From Peptococcaceae bacterium (lineage in GTDB: Bacteria > Bacillota > Desulfitobacteriia > Desulfitobacteriales > Syntrophobotulaceae), in NCBI GenBank assembly GCA_012839895.1, contig DUML01000093.1, positions 1-35,034 on the forward strand: a stretch of DNA of 35,034 bases, read 5' to 3'. Shown in pieces: positions 15,843 to 25,699 of the stretch. The notes beneath the pieces were generated by a model. It saw only the letters and a program-made list of their open reading frames with translations, did no database searches and was not told where the DNA came from. Both the position numbers and the translations under genes were made by a program. Positions within the stretch are counted from its first letter, which is position 1, and every line of letters begins with the position of its first letter.

Positions 15843-16955
15843 ATGAATAGTACAACCCAAGATAGATCATTTATGGAACGTGCTCTAGAACTAGCCCTTA
15901 AAGCCGCTGGGCGCACGAGCCCCAATCCTATGGTAGGCTGTGTTATTGTCAAAAACGGACAAATTGTCGGTGAAGGTTATCACGCCAAGGCCGGTACTCC
16001 CCATGCTGAAATCCATGCTTTGCATGCCGCCGGTACTAATGCGCGAGGTGCTGATGTTTACGTTACTTTGGAACCATGCTCCCATTATGGACGTACTCCC
16101 CCCTGTACCGAGGCCTTGATCCAGGCTGGTGTAAAACGGGTTGTAATTGCTGTAACCGACCCTAACCCACTGGTAAACGGCCGGGGACTGAAAAAGTTAC
16201 AGGAAGCCGGAATTATAGTAGAAACAGGTCTCTTGGCAGAAAAAGCCTTAAAAATTAACGAATTCTTCTTCAAAGCTATCTCTCAGAAAATACCCTTTGT
16301 ACTTTATAAAAGCGCCTTAACTCTTGATGGCCAAACTGCGGTAGAGTCAGGCGATTCCAAATGGATTACCTCAGAAGAAGCCAGGCACTATGTTCATAAG
16401 TTAAGAAATATTTACGATGTAATTATGGTGGGCAGTCAGACCGTTATTAATGATGATCCCCTACTGACTTGCCGAGGAATTGCAGACGGACGAGATCCTG
16501 TCAGGCTGATTGTGGATGGCAGTTTAAGAACACCTCTTGATGCCCAAGCTATAAAAAATTCTTCTTCACTGTGTATCCTTGCTACCACTCTGGCGGCAGA
16601 TCCCGAAAAAATTAAAGTTTTAAAGGAAAAAGCCAATGTGGAAGTTTGGCAATATCCTACAAAACGCTATGTTCCTTTAACAGACCTAATGCGGGATATA
16701 GTCGCTAAAGGTTTCAACAGTGTTCTGTTAGAAGGTGGTGGAATCTTGGCAGGTAAAATGTTAGAAGAAAAACTGATAGATAAAATTGAATTCATTTTGG
16801 CTCCAAAACTAGCCGGTTTAGGCTCCCCTCCCTTCTCCGGTTTAAAGCTTACAAAAATGTCTTCGGCTCTAAAGGTAAGGGATTTGGAAATTTGTCAACT
16901 GGGAGTGGACTTGAAAATTGCCGGCTATATTGAATATTGCCCGACTGAAATCTGA
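15843..16955 (+). CDS. ribD: Bifunctional riboflavin deaminase/reductase
   Basis: Catalyses deamination of 2,5-diamino-6-ribosylamino-pyrimidinone phosphate and then side-chain reduction with NADPH, the second and third steps of riboflavin synthesis. The N-terminal deaminase domain (1-145) has the zinc ligands and catalytic Glu in HAEIHAL (54-56) and PCSHYGRTPPC (C79, C88). The reductase domain starts near FVLYKSALTLDGQTA and includes GGGILAGKM. At 370 residues it is full length for a fused RibD. AAGGAG lies seven bases before the ATG. First gene of the operon under the FMN riboswitch; its TGA overlaps the next gene's ATG. Confidence 0.96.
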   Translation: MNSTTQDRSFMERALELALKAAGRTSPNPMVGCVIVKNGQIVGEGYHAKAGTPHAEIHALHAAGTNARGADVYVTLEPCSHYGRTPPCTEALIQAGVKRVVIAVTDPNPLVNGRGLKKLQEAGIIVETGLLAEKALKINEFFFKAISQKIPFVLYKSALTLDGQTAVESGDSKWITSEEARHYVHKLRNIYDVIMVGSQTVINDDPLLTCRGIADGRDPVRLIVDGSLRTPLDAQAIKNSSSLCILATTLAADPEKIKVLKEKANVEVWQYPTKRYVPLTDLMRDIVAKGFNSVLLEGGGILAGKMLEEKLIDKIEFILAPKLAGLGSPPFSGLKLTKMSSALKVRDLEICQLGVDLKIAGYIEYCPTEI

Positions 16956-17620
16956 TGACGGATGTGATGAATTTGTTTACTGGCATAATTGAAGAATTAG
17001 GCACAGTCAGAAAACTTGCCTCCCTCAATAATTCAGCCCGTCTTACTCTTGAAGCGGTTAAAGTTTTGGAAGGCACGCAAATTGGCGATAGCATTGCTGT
17101 TAATGGCGTATGCCTGACTGTAACTGAGATAGCCCAGAACCATTTTTCTGTAGACATTATGTTTGAAACTTTAAGGAAAACTAATCTTGGCGATTTAAAA
17201 ACGGGTAACAAAGTAAACTTGGAAAGAGCTTTACAATTACAGTCCCGTTTAGGTGGGCATCTTGTCAGCGGCCATGTTGATGGGATCGGTATTATTACCG
17301 CTCTTAGAGAAGTAGGAATTGCCAAATTTTATAACATAACTGCTTCACCTGACTTAGTAAGCTACCTTATACCTAAGGGTTCCATAGCCATTGATGGGAT
17401 TTCCTTAACAATCGTAGATGTAGGCGAAGATAATTTTTCGGTATCTCTTATCCCCCATACCCAGGCTAATACTACTTTAGGCCTGAAAGGACCCGGCTCC
17501 AAAGTCAATTTAGAAACCGATTTAATTGGTAAGTATGTAGCTAAATTTTTAAATCGAGAAAAACCCACAACACAAAATAAAATCACCTATAGTTTCTTAG
17601 CTGAACATGGATTTATCTAG
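16955..17620 (+). CDS. ribE: Riboflavin synthase, alpha subunit
   Basis: Dismutates two 6,7-dimethyl-8-ribityllumazine molecules to riboflavin and a pyrimidine that re-enters the pathway. Two lumazine-binding repeats are present: the first with [16 protein letters not shown] and [11 protein letters not shown], the second with [19 protein letters not shown]. At 221 residues the length is typical. The ATG at 16955 overlaps the ribD stop as ATGA; an in-frame ATG at 16967 ([10 protein letters not shown]) is closer to the usual N-terminus and may be used instead. Neither has a clear ribosome binding site, so translation is probably coupled to ribD. Confidence 0.95.
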   Translation: MTDVMNLFTGIIEELGTVRKLASLNNSARLTLEAVKVLEGTQIGDSIAVNGVCLTVTEIAQNHFSVDIMFETLRKTNLGDLKTGNKVNLERALQLQSRLGGHLVSGHVDGIGIITALREVGIAKFYNITASPDLVSYLIPKGSIAIDGISLTIVDVGEDNFSVSLIPHTQANTTLGLKGPGSKVNLETDLIGKYVAKFLNREKPTTQNKITYSFLAEHGFI

Positions 17621-17637
17621 AAAAGGAGTGATAATAA

Positions 17638-18858
17638 ATGACGACTAATACTGAAAACACTTTTAACACTATTGAGGAAGCTTTGGAGGATATTCGCGCC
17701 GGAAAAATGATTATAGTTGTCGATGATGAAGACCGGGAAAATGAAGGAGACCTAGTAATGGCAGCTGAAAAAATTACGCCTGAGGCTGTCAACTTCATGG
17801 CAACCTATGGACGCGGACTTATCTGTGTTCCCCTGGTAGCCGAACGTTTAAGGGAATTAGAACTTGATCTGATGGTCCACAATAATACCGATCCACATGG
17901 TACCGCTTTCACGGTTAGCGTCGATGCCACTTCCAGTACAACTGGGATTTCAGCTTATGAAAGAGCTCATACTATTCAAGTTTTGGTTAACAAAAACAGT
18001 AAGCCCCAAGATCTGCGCAAACCCGGGCATATCTTTCCACTGAAGGCGCGAGAAGGAGGAGTTCTAGTTAGAGCAGGCCATACCGAAGCTTCGGTGGATC
18101 TGGCTCGTTTGGCCGGTTTGGAACCGGCTGGCGTTTTGTGCGAGATTATGAATGATGATGGTACTATGGCCAGGGTGCCTGATTTAATTGAATTTAAGGC
18201 CAAACATAATCTTAAAATGATTACCATCAAAGATTTAATATCATACCGTCGGCGCAAGGAAAAATTAATTGAAATGACTGAAAGTATTGTATTTCCAACT
18301 GCTTACGGTGTATTTAAAGCTATTGGCTATAAAAGCAAAATTGACAATAAGGAGCACCTGGCTTTGATTAAAGGGCAAATCGACGATGGTAACCCTGTCC
18401 TGGTCAGGGTCCATTCCGAATGTTTGACTGGCGATGTCTTTTTCTCCAAAAGATGCGACTGTCGCGATCAATTGTCAGCAGCTTTAATGCAGATTGAGAA
18501 AGAAGGCCGCGGTGTATTTTTATATATGCGCCAAGAAGGACGTGGGATTGGCCTTCTGAATAAGCTTAAGGCCTATAAACTTCAAGAAGAAGGAAAAGAC
18601 ACTGTGGAAGCAAATCTTGCCTTGGGCTTCCCGCCAGACTTGCGCGATTATGGTGTTGGAGCTCAAATCCTAGCAGATTTGGGAATTACCAAAGTCCGTT
18701 TAATGACTAATAATCCTAAAAAAATTGTTGGTCTTGAAGGCCATGGAATCAAGGTTGTGGAAAGAGTTCCTATTGAAATGTATCCCCGACCGGAAAATGA
18801 ATTTTATTTAACAACTAAAAAAGCCAAACTTGGTCATTATCTTACCAATGTCAAATAA
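17638..18858 (+). CDS. ribBA: DHBP synthase / GTP cyclohydrolase II fusion
   Basis: The two committed enzymes of riboflavin synthesis in one chain. The N-terminal DHBP synthase domain makes 3,4-dihydroxy-2-butanone 4-phosphate from ribulose-5-phosphate ([46 protein letters not shown]). The C-terminal GTP cyclohydrolase II domain starts near residue 210 and has the zinc ligands in [16 protein letters not shown], the catalytic [13 protein letters not shown] and DTVEAN. Both halves keep their key residues, so both activities are expected. At 406 residues it has normal length. GGAG precedes the ATG by about nine bases. Third gene of the rib operon. Confidence 0.96.
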   Translation: MTTNTENTFNTIEEALEDIRAGKMIIVVDDEDRENEGDLVMAAEKITPEAVNFMATYGRGLICVPLVAERLRELELDLMVHNNTDPHGTAFTVSVDATSSTTGISAYERAHTIQVLVNKNSKPQDLRKPGHIFPLKAREGGVLVRAGHTEASVDLARLAGLEPAGVLCEIMNDDGTMARVPDLIEFKAKHNLKMITIKDLISYRRRKEKLIEMTESIVFPTAYGVFKAIGYKSKIDNKEHLALIKGQIDDGNPVLVRVHSECLTGDVFFSKRCDCRDQLSAALMQIEKEGRGVFLYMRQEGRGIGLLNKLKAYKLQEEGKDTVEANLALGFPPDLRDYGVGAQILADLGITKVRLMTNNPKKIVGLEGHGIKVVERVPIEMYPRPENEFYLTTKKAKLGHYLTNVK

Positions 18859-18897
18859 TATCTTAACAATTTTTATTAACAGAAAGGACTGTGGAAA

Positions 18898-19365
18898 ATG
18901 CGCGTATTGGAAGGGAAACTAATTGGAGAAAATTTGAAATTTGCAATCGTAGCAGGTCGCTTCAATGAATTTATCACCAGCAAACTAATTGGTGGAGCCT
19001 TAGATGCTTTAAAAAGGCATGGTGTTGTCGAAGACAATATAGAACTGGTCTGGGTGCCCGGCGCCTTTGAAATCCCTCTTATTGCCAAAAAACTGGCTGA
19101 ATCCAAACGTTTTAATGCCGTTATTTGTCTCGGCGCTGTGATTAGAGGAGCCACCCCCCACTTTGATTATGTCAGTAGTGAGGTAAGCAAAGGGATTGCT
19201 AATGTGGGTCTGGAAACAGGAGTGCCTATTATCTTTGGAGTTTTGACAACCGATACCATTGAGCAAGCTATTGAAAGAGCCGGTACCAAAGCCGGAAATA
19301 AGGGGTTTGATGCCGCTATGACTGCTATCGAAACTGCTAATCTAATTAATGAGCTTACCAAGTAA
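18898..19365 (+). CDS. ribH: 6,7-dimethyl-8-ribityllumazine synthase
   Basis: Condenses the pyrimidine amine with DHBP to lumazine, the substrate of RibE; it usually assembles as an icosahedral shell. Visible motifs are AGRFNEFIT near the N-terminus, [24 protein letters not shown] with the catalytic His, [16 protein letters not shown] and [13 protein letters not shown]. At 155 residues it is standard. AAAGGA precedes the ATG. Last gene of the operon; a hairpin follows 25 bases after the stop. No riboflavin transporter or phosphatase gene is part of this cluster. Confidence 0.96.
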   Translation: MRVLEGKLIGENLKFAIVAGRFNEFITSKLIGGALDALKRHGVVEDNIELVWVPGAFEIPLIAKKLAESKRFNAVICLGAVIRGATPHFDYVSSEVSKGIANVGLETGVPIIFGVLTTDTIEQAIERAGTKAGNKGFDAAMTAIETANLINELTK

Positions 19366-19386
19366 AAATTGTTAGCCTTATGCATT

Positions 19387-19437
19387 AAAAGGGAGTATCG
19401 CAAACTACTTTATTAGTTGTTAGCAATACTCCCTTGT
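19387..19437. terminator. Shared hairpin between ribH and clpB
   Basis: GGGAGTAT (19391-19398) pairs with ATACTCCC (19426-19433), with further pairing inside. It is flanked by AAAA on the left and TTGTT on the right, so it could serve both converging transcripts, though both T runs are short. Confidence 0.55.
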
Positions 19438-19467
19438 TCATTAGCCCATCTTGGCGTTAATATTAAC

Positions 19468-22062
19468 TTATTTCTCGCGTTTAAACTCATAACCCTTTGC
19501 GGGTGAATAATCCAGTAGCAATTTGGAATTGTCTACTACAGTTCCCTCCAGGATCATATGAGCTAAGCGGTTTTGAACTTTTTGCTGGATAACCCTTTTT
19601 AAAGGTCTGGCACCAAACACTGGGTCATAGCCTTCTTCTACCAACTGATTAAGAGCAGCCTCACTGACTCTAATAGTTATCCCCCTATCCTTAAGTCTTT
19701 GCTGAAGAAGATCAAGTTGAATTTGGATAATTTGTTTAATCTCTTCCTTGCGTAGAGGATCAAAGATAATAATCTCATCAAGACGGTTTAAAAATTCTGG
19801 GCGGAAATAACGTTTTAACTCGGCCTCAACCCTTTGCTGAATGACATCTGCCGAACTGTTCTTGGCATTTAGCTCCCTTATTTCCTGCCCTGCAATATTA
19901 CTGGTTAGAATAACCACCGTATTTTTAAAATTCACAACTCTGCCCTGACCGTCTGTTAACCTGCCGTCATCTAATAATTGGAGAAGAATATTAAAAACAT
20001 CGGTATGCGCCTTTTCAATTTCATCCAATAAAATAACAGAATAAGGTTTTCGGCGGACTGCCTCAGTAAGCTGTCCTCCTTCCTCATAACCGACATAACC
20101 CGGAGGAGCACCGATTAAACGGGCTACTGAATGTTTTTCCATATACTCGGACATATCAATTCTAATTAGAGCTTGTTCATTATCAAAGAGGAATTCGGCT
20201 AAAGCTTTCGCTAGTTCAGTTTTACCTACACCTGTAGGACCTAAAAAAAGGAACGAACCGATAGGACGGTTGGGGTCTTGAAGCCCTGTCCGGGAACGGC
20301 GGACGGCATTGGCAACGGCTTGAACAGCTTTGTGCTGCCCAATTACTCTTCGATGGATGTTCTCCTCCATAGCTAATAGCTTTGTAGCTTCATCTTGCAA
20401 CAATTTAGCCACCGGAATATGTGTCCATTTGGCAACAATTTCAGCAATATCATTTTCCGTCACTTCTTGCTTCAAAAGAGAATTATGGCGTTCGGCTATC
20501 TGTTTCTCCGTTTCCTTGAGCTTTTTCTCTAACTGAGGCAAAACACCATACTGCAGTTCAGCAGCTTTATTATAATCATATCTTTGCTGGGCTTTTTCCA
20601 TCTCCAAACGGACCTGGTCTATTTCTTCTTTTAGTTTCTGGATTGTATTTAACTTTTCTCTTTCTTCCTGAAGCTGTGCTTCAAGAATTGTACGTTTTTC
20701 TTTAAGGTTTGCCAATTCCTCTTCCAGATGAGCTAATCTTTCAACACTGGCTTTGTCATTTTCTTTTTTCAATGCTTCCCGTTCAATTTCCAACTGCATA
20801 GCTCGACGTTTCAGATCATCTAACTCTTGGGGTTCACTGGTAATTTCCATCCTTAAACGGGCAGCTGCCTCATCAATGAGGTCAATCGCTTTGTCCGGTA
20901 AAAACCTGTCGCTAATATAGCGGTCAGAAAGAACACTGGCAGCAATTAATGCTCTGTCGGTAATTCGGACGCCATGATGAGTTTCATATCTTTCTTTCAA
21001 ACCTCTTAAGATGGAGATGGTATCTTCCACACTAGGAGCGTTAACAATTACGGTTTGAAAACGACGTTCCAAAGCGGCATCCTTTTCAATATGCTTACGA
21101 TATTCGTCTAAAGTCGTTGCTCCTACCATCCTGAGCTCTCCCCGAGCTAGCATCGGCTTTAACATATTGCCCGCATCCATAGCGCCTTCGGCTGCCCCAG
21201 CCCCGACGACAGTATGCAATTCATCCACAAAAAGGATAATGTTCTCCCGTTCCTGGACTTCTTTTAAAACTGCTTTGAGTCGTTCTTCGAATTCACCACG
21301 GTATTTTGCTCCGGCAATTAATGCGCCCATATCCAGCGAAATAACTTCTTTTTCTTTAAGAGCCTCAGGCACATCACCCCTGACAATGCGCTGCGCTAAA
21401 CCTTCAACTATAGCAGTTTTCCCTACACCAGGCTCACCAATTAAAACTGGGTTATTTTTTGTTCTCCGAGAAAGGATTTGTATTACCCGGCGAATTTCCT
21501 CATCCCGACCGATAACAGGATCTAGCTTCCCTTTTCTTGCTAAGCTGACGAGATTTCTCCCATACTGTTCTAAAGCCGCATAAGTATTCTCGGGATTTTG
21601 GCCGGTTACTCTCTGGGAACCTCTCACTTCCTTTAAAACTCGTAAGACCGCTTCTCTATCCACCTTTGCTTGTTTTAAGATTTCCCCTGCATCTCCCCCA
21701 GCTTGCTCTAAAATTGCCAGGAAAAGGTGCTCGGTGCTAACGTAATCATCCCGAAAGACCTCCATTTGATCATGAGCATTAAGTAAGACATTTCTCATTC
21801 TCTGGGAATAAGTCAGCTGGGCGGCAACGCCCATTATTTGCGGAAGTCTACTAATGCTCCTTCTCACTTTCTCGGTTAATAAGTCGTGATTAATATTTAA
21901 TTTATTGAGTAATTGTGGCACTATTCCTCCTGATTGTTGGAGTAAGGATAAGAGCAAATGTTCCGGCTCCACTTGGCTGTGGTTATTTCTCTGGGCAGTG
22001 TTTTGCGCCTCCAAAATAGCTTCTTGGGATTTTTGAGTAAAACGATTAATATCAAAAGCCAT
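19468..22062 (-). CDS. clpB: ATP-dependent disaggregase ClpB
   Basis: A hexameric AAA+ chaperone that, with the DnaK system, threads aggregated proteins apart. The domains in order are the Clp N-domain repeats (1-145), the first nucleotide-binding domain with GEPGVGKT (199-206) and FVDELHT, the long coiled-coil middle domain (about 405-525), the second nucleotide-binding domain with GPTGVGKT (about 605) and [10 protein letters not shown], and the C-terminal D2-small domain. The full coiled-coil middle domain and the absence of a ClpP-binding loop that I can see fit ClpB, not ClpC or ClpA. At 864 residues it is full length. GGGGG lies about nine bases before the ATG. The start is three bases after the J-protein stop, so they are co-transcribed from the CtsR-like promoter at 23127. 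Confidence 0.96.
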   Translation of the reverse strand: MAFDINRFTQKSQEAILEAQNTAQRNNHSQVEPEHLLLSLLQQSGGIVPQLLNKLNINHDLLTEKVRRSISRLPQIMGVAAQLTYSQRMRNVLLNAHDQMEVFRDDYVSTEHLFLAILEQAGGDAGEILKQAKVDREAVLRVLKEVRGSQRVTGQNPENTYAALEQYGRNLVSLARKGKLDPVIGRDEEIRRVIQILSRRTKNNPVLIGEPGVGKTAIVEGLAQRIVRGDVPEALKEKEVISLDMGALIAGAKYRGEFEERLKAVLKEVQERENIILFVDELHTVVGAGAAEGAMDAGNMLKPMLARGELRMVGATTLDEYRKHIEKDAALERRFQTVIVNAPSVEDTISILRGLKERYETHHGVRITDRALIAASVLSDRYISDRFLPDKAIDLIDEAAARLRMEITSEPQELDDLKRRAMQLEIEREALKKENDKASVERLAHLEEELANLKEKRTILEAQLQEEREKLNTIQKLKEEIDQVRLEMEKAQQRYDYNKAAELQYGVLPQLEKKLKETEKQIAERHNSLLKQEVTENDIAEIVAKWTHIPVAKLLQDEATKLLAMEENIHRRVIGQHKAVQAVANAVRRSRTGLQDPNRPIGSFLFLGPTGVGKTELAKALAEFLFDNEQALIRIDMSEYMEKHSVARLIGAPPGYVGYEEGGQLTEAVRRKPYSVILLDEIEKAHTDVFNILLQLLDDGRLTDGQGRVVNFKNTVVILTSNIAGQEIRELNAKNSSADVIQQRVEAELKRYFRPEFLNRLDEIIIFDPLRKEEIKQIIQIQLDLLQQRLKDRGITIRVSEAALNQLVEEGYDPVFGARPLKRVIQQKVQNRLAHMILEGTVVDNSKLLLDYSPAKGYEFKREK

Positions 22063-22065
22063 TAC

Positions 22066-23052
22066 TTATTCCCCCTTTCTTTTTAAACGCTGTTTTTGGA
22101 TTTCTGAGAGTTTTTTAATTTCTTCCTCCCGTAAATCCGGTGGAAGAACGATTACTGTCTTGGCATAAAAATCACCATACTGACCTGGCCGGTTTAAAAC
22201 TGGCATCCCTTTGCCTTTTAGCCGGAAACTTCGCCCTGCTTGGGTTTTGGGAGGAATTTTTAAGATTACATCTCCGCTTAAAGTATTAATTCTTGCTTCT
22301 CCTCCTAAAACTGCGGTATAAAAATCAATCTCCAGATTAGCGCTCAAATCATCTCCTTCGCGAGTCAAGACAGGATGGGGAAGGATTTTTACCGTTAAAT
22401 ACAGATCACCGTTTATTCCTCCCCGGCTGCCTGATTCTCCCTGGCCGGCAAGCCTAATTTTTTGCTTATCTTGTATTCCTTTAGGGATGGTTGCCTCGAC
22501 TCTTTTATGACCAATATCGATAATTTTTTTCGCGCCATGATAAGCCTCTTCGAGGGTGATAGTGATTTCCCCCTGAAGGTCCCTACCCTTTACAGCGGAT
22601 TGGCGGAAGGAGTGAAAATCATCTTGAGGCTCAAAATCGAAATCTTCCCTGCCGAAAATCATGGAAAAGAAATCGGAAAAACCGCCAAATCTCCCGCCAA
22701 AAAATTCTCTATCGCCAAATAGATCTGCAAACTCTTCCGGGGTCATAGTTCGAGTATAGGTGGTCCTGCCGGTGCTTTCCTGCCATGCACTCCAATCAAA
22801 AGTTCCCCTGCTTCCCCTCTTCTGCCATTGCAAATACTCATTTCTTAATTTATCGTATTTAGCTCTTTTACCGGGATCGGCAATCGCGTGATAAGCTTCA
22901 TTAATTTCCTTGAATTTAAGCTCTGCATCTTTATTTCCAGGGTTAACATCCGGATGGTATTTCTTAGCTAAAGTTTGATAAGCTTTTTTAATCTCCTTTA
23001 GATCAGCTTGAGGATCTACACCAAGGATTTGATAGTAATCCTTGAATTCCAA
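22066..23052 (-). CDS. CbpA-type J-domain co-chaperone
   Basis: A DnaJ-family co-chaperone that stimulates DnaK. The J domain (1-70) has the HPD signature in KKYHPDVNPG. A Gly/Phe-rich linker follows (GGRFGGFSDFFSMIFG), then two substrate-binding domains (GRDLQGEITITLEEAYHGAKK onwards, with RLAGQGESGSRGGINGDLYL). It lacks the four CxxCxGxG zinc repeats of DnaJ, which places it with CbpA-like proteins. The start is a TTG seven bases after GAGGTG. First gene of a two-gene operon with clpB, with a strong promoter and CtsR-like operator 75-115 bases upstream. Confidence 0.93.
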   Translation of the reverse strand: MEFKDYYQILGVDPQADLKEIKKAYQTLAKKYHPDVNPGNKDAELKFKEINEAYHAIADPGKRAKYDKLRNEYLQWQKRGSRGTFDWSAWQESTGRTTYTRTMTPEEFADLFGDREFFGGRFGGFSDFFSMIFGREDFDFEPQDDFHSFRQSAVKGRDLQGEITITLEEAYHGAKKIIDIGHKRVEATIPKGIQDKQKIRLAGQGESGSRGGINGDLYLTVKILPHPVLTREGDDLSANLEIDFYTAVLGGEARINTLSGDVILKIPPKTQAGRSFRLKGKGMPVLNRPGQYGDFYAKTVIVLPPDLREEEIKKLSEIQKQRLKRKGE

Positions 23053-23126
23053 TTTTGCTCACCTCTTTTCCAAGCAGAACTGTTGACAGCAATTCCTTCT
23101 ATGCAAATAATTACCTGTTCAGAGAT

Positions 23127-23155
23127 ATTATATTCCAGTTGTCCACCAAGGTCAA
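23127..23155 (-). promoter_or_regulatory. Sigma-A promoter of the J-protein/clpB operon
   Basis: On the minus strand, TTGACC (23150-23155) and consensus TATAAT (23127-23132) are exactly 17 bases apart. The leader to the TTG start is about 70 bases. Confidence 0.85.
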
Positions 23156-23166
23156 TATTGGTCAAA
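23150..23166 (+). promoter_or_regulatory. CtsR-type operator overlapping the -35 box
   Basis: A direct heptad repeat reads GGTCAAT-ATT-GGTCAAA on the plus strand, 13 of 14 positions matching the CtsR half-site pair (RGTCAAA, 3-nt spacer, RGTCAAA). It covers the -35 of the J-protein/clpB promoter, where a bound repressor would block RNA polymerase. CtsR represses clp genes in Firmicutes and is released on heat stress. No CIRCE (HrcA) element is visible here. Confidence 0.8.
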
Positions 23167-23202
23167 TATTTTTTTTACGTTTACTGACCTTAAACTTAAA
23201 AA

Positions 23203-23223
23203 TTAAACCCGAAAAATTCGGGT
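23203..23223 (-). terminator. Intrinsic terminator after the lipid kinase gene
   Basis: ACCCGAA (23207-23213) pairs with TTCGGGT (23217-23223) around a 3-nt loop, followed on the minus strand by TTTAATTTTTAAG. It separates this gene from the J-protein operon downstream. Confidence 0.75.
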
Positions 23224-23236
23224 CTGAGTAAGGATT

Positions 23237-24169
23237 TTAAATATACAGATTTAAACGCTGGGGCATGATTTTAAACTCACTTGGAGTGTACCCTATTACT
23301 TCGCCGTCTGTTTCCATTAAAATTGGCTTTGACGTAACGATAGATAATTCTTGACAGCGATAAACCGCTACCTCCGGCAAATTAACGTGTTTTCCCCCAT
23401 AAATTATTGGGAAACGGGAAAGAAGTTTTAGTTTAGTGACATCCTTAATTACAATTAAATCAAAATAACCATCGTTTATTTCAGCTTGAGGGGCAATCAT
23501 CATTCCTCCGCCGATATAACGGCCATTACAGATCATTAAACCACAAAATTTTCCTTCGAAAGTATTCTTTCCTTTTTCTAAGGAACAAAAGGCCTCAAAA
23601 TTTTGGTATGCTTTCACTGTTATAACAGTACCTATTAAATAAGAAAGCCCGCTTCCTAGACCTTTTGTCCGTCGATTAGTATAATTGACAACTTCCGCCC
23701 CAATCCCGACGTTTGCAACATTGAGAAAGTATCGAACCCCACATTTTCCTTGTTTTTCTTCCCAAGTTACCAGACCGACATCTACCTTTTGGTGCGATTT
23801 TTGTTTTAATTTTGTAATAATAGACTCAATTTTTTTATCTGTTTGAAGGGTACGAACTAAATCACAGCCTGTTCCTTGAGCAAATACCGCTAGTTCTACA
23901 TCTTCACGGATCATTTCCCCGTTAGAGAAAAAACCGTTAAGAACTTCATTGACTGTTCCATCCCCTCCTACGGCCAGAATCCTTCTATAGCCGTTTTGCA
24001 AAGCTTGTCTGGTTAGCGCTATCCCATTATTCTGTATTGAAGTAAAGGCATAATCCATTTCTAGCCCGGCCTGCAGAAAATTTCGATAAAATAGAGGCCA
24101 TTTATCGCGGGTTTTATCATGTGCAGAACTGGGATTAACTACTGCAAACCACTTGTCGTTTAAGCTCAT
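23237..24169 (-). CDS. Diacylglycerol kinase family lipid kinase (DgkB/YegS type)
   Basis: A soluble lipid kinase with the DAGK catalytic fold, using ATP to phosphorylate diacylglycerol or a related lipid and so recycle it to phosphatidic acid. The NPSSA at the N-terminus, the GGDGTVNEVLNG nucleotide loop (68-79), GTGCDLVRTL and, in the C-terminal domain, ANVGIGAEVV, CNGRYIGGGMMIAP and DGYFDLIVIKD are typical, ending with MQTDGE-like METDGEVIG. The frame opens with GTG at 24184, but AAGGAG sits six bases before the ATG at 24169, which is chosen (310 residues). It is transcribed alone. Whether it is DgkB or another YegS-like kinase cannot be settled. Confidence 0.88.
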   Translation of the reverse strand: MSLNDKWFAVVNPSSAHDKTRDKWPLFYRNFLQAGLEMDYAFTSIQNNGIALTRQALQNGYRRILAVGGDGTVNEVLNGFFSNGEMIREDVELAVFAQGTGCDLVRTLQTDKKIESIITKLKQKSHQKVDVGLVTWEEKQGKCGVRYFLNVANVGIGAEVVNYTNRRTKGLGSGLSYLIGTVITVKAYQNFEAFCSLEKGKNTFEGKFCGLMICNGRYIGGGMMIAPQAEINDGYFDLIVIKDVTKLKLLSRFPIIYGGKHVNLPEVAVYRCQELSIVTSKPILMETDGEVIGYTPSEFKIMPQRLNLYI

Positions 24170-24325
24170 ATATTTCTCCTTCACTTAATAAAATAGCTTA
24201 TAAAATAGAAGTTAGTATATGTTCGCCTTTTCTTGACAATATCCTTTTTAGATTTCGCTTTTTTCCTTCAAATTATTTACCCTTTATTCTTTGGCCTAAA
24301 GAATCAACAGCAGTTTTGAACTACT

Positions 24326-24356
24326 TGAAAAAGCCTCCCTGTCATAGCGGAGGCTT
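24326..24356 (-). terminator. Intrinsic terminator after the DUF4349 gene
   Basis: AAGCCTCC (24331-24338) and GGAGGCTT (24349-24356) form a perfect 8-bp stem with a 10-nt loop. The minus-strand exit reads TTTTTC, ending the sigma/DUF4349 transcript. Confidence 0.85.
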
Positions 24357-24412
24357 AAGATTTTTCTACTGTTTATTTAATTATGAGTTTGTTTAACTTT
24401 TTAGGCAGTTTA

Positions 24413-25699
24413 TCACCGGTCTTGCTGTTTCTTTTTGGCCTTTCGAACAGACCGGTAAATTAACCAAAGTATACCCAAAATTATAACTATCGGGATAGCA
24501 TAGCCAGTGAAAACTATTAAATAATTAATGAAATTCCAGAGGAAGCTTACAGATTTAATTAAAGCATTTTTTGCGGCTATAAATGTGTTTTTTATGGATA
24601 CCGGTTGCCAGGGGTCGTTAACAGCTATATTGCTTTGCTTAGGCTGGATGTGCAACCTAATTTCCGAATATTCTACTCTGTTATCCAGATATTTAAGCTG
24701 GCCTTTTAAGCTCTCCATTTCCCGGCGCACATTAGCCAGAGAGTCCTCAATTTTAAGAATTTCTTCAACAGTATTAGCTTTTTTTAATATTTCCAGATAT
24801 CTCTCTTCCTGAGCTTCCCATGATCTTAAGCGGGTTTCCACGTCATAATACTGTTGGGATACATCATCCGTATAAAGGTGCTGGTCGGAAACTGTACCAA
24901 ACTGTTCTAACCCTCCTTTAAATTCCTCAAACTTATTTACTGGGACTCTTAAATTTAGATAAGCAGTTGTATGATCCCTTTCATTATATTGTCTGGACTC
25001 TGCAATGTAACCGTTAACCGAAGCCACTTTATTTTCCACGGCTTTTACGGTTGAAGCCACATCATCAGTCTTTATTGTAGCCTCCAAGACATAAATAATT
25101 TTCTGTTGGATTGTATCCGGAGCAACAGCTTTTTCTCCTTGCAGCTTATTAAACTCTCTGGTATTATAAGCAGAATCAAGTGCCTGCCCATCGTTGTCCA
25201 GCGATACGGAAAAATTAGGTGCTCCTGCCGGGCTCTGAGCTGCTGGTGCTGCGGAAATACCTGCGCCCATTTCTTCTGATTTTGCTTTATCGGCTGAACC
25301 TACCAACAAGGATGGAGATTGATCGTTCATTAGACTTGAGCCAAAATAAACGGCAATAACCAGCACGGCAGCCGTAGCCAACGCTTGCAAAGTTTTTCTC
25401 TTTGCCAGTATTTTGCTTTTAACGGCAGAAAATTGAAGAAAACGTTTCTTATCACGGCCCTTTTTGAGCTCGGAATCAGCTTCGTTTAATCCTGTATCCC
25501 CGGCCACAATTAATGTCTCGGGAGAAGGTCCAGAATTATTAAGGCTGGAACTATCACCAAGTACGGCAATTTTTTCGATTGTTTTATCTTTTATTCTTTC
25601 TTTAAGATCAGAGCTTTGGTAGATATAGGTGAAAAAATCTTTCACACGCATCAAATCGCCATCTTCTTCCCACAAGGCTTTTATTTTATCCTCTTTCAT
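24413..25699 (-). CDS. DUF4349 membrane protein, putative anti-sigma partner
   Basis: A two-pass membrane protein. Residues 1-100 are cytosolic and charged, a first membrane segment lies at about 105-122 (ALATAAVLVIAVYFG), a long extracytoplasmic DUF4349 region follows (VLEATIKTDDVASTVKAVENKVASVNGYI, then a coiled coil with EDSLANVRREMESLKGQLKYL), and a second segment at about 393-413 precedes a basic tail. It lacks the HxxxCxxC zinc motif of common anti-sigma factors. The ATG at 25699 overlaps the sigma stop as TAATG, with GGAGG nine bases before it, so production is coupled. A role in binding or sensing for the sigma factor is inferred from the arrangement only. Confidence 0.8.
   Translation of the reverse strand: MKEDKIKALWEEDGDLMRVKDFFTYIYQSSDLKERIKDKTIEKIAVLGDSSSLNNSGPSPETLIVAGDTGLNEADSELKKGRDKKRFLQFSAVKSKILAKRKTLQALATAAVLVIAVYFGSSLMNDQSPSLLVGSADKAKSEEMGAGISAAPAAQSPAGAPNFSVSLDNDGQALDSAYNTREFNKLQGEKAVAPDTIQQKIIYVLEATIKTDDVASTVKAVENKVASVNGYIAESRQYNERDHTTAYLNLRVPVNKFEEFKGGLEQFGTVSDQHLYTDDVSQQYYDVETRLRSWEAQEERYLEILKKANTVEEILKIEDSLANVRREMESLKGQLKYLDNRVEYSEIRLHIQPKQSNIAVNDPWQPVSIKNTFIAAKNALIKSVSFLWNFINYLIVFTGYAIPIVIILGILWLIYRSVRKAKKKQQDR

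Noticed and set aside
16849-17325. Minus-strand frame of 158 codons opposite ribD/ribE
   Set aside because: The opposite strand holds two enzymes with complete motifs and overlapping start/stop. This frame resembles nothing known.
21167-21583. Plus-strand frame of 138 codons opposite clpB
   Set aside because: It mirrors conserved clpB sequence, is Ser/Thr-rich in the way of antisense frames, and has no start signal.
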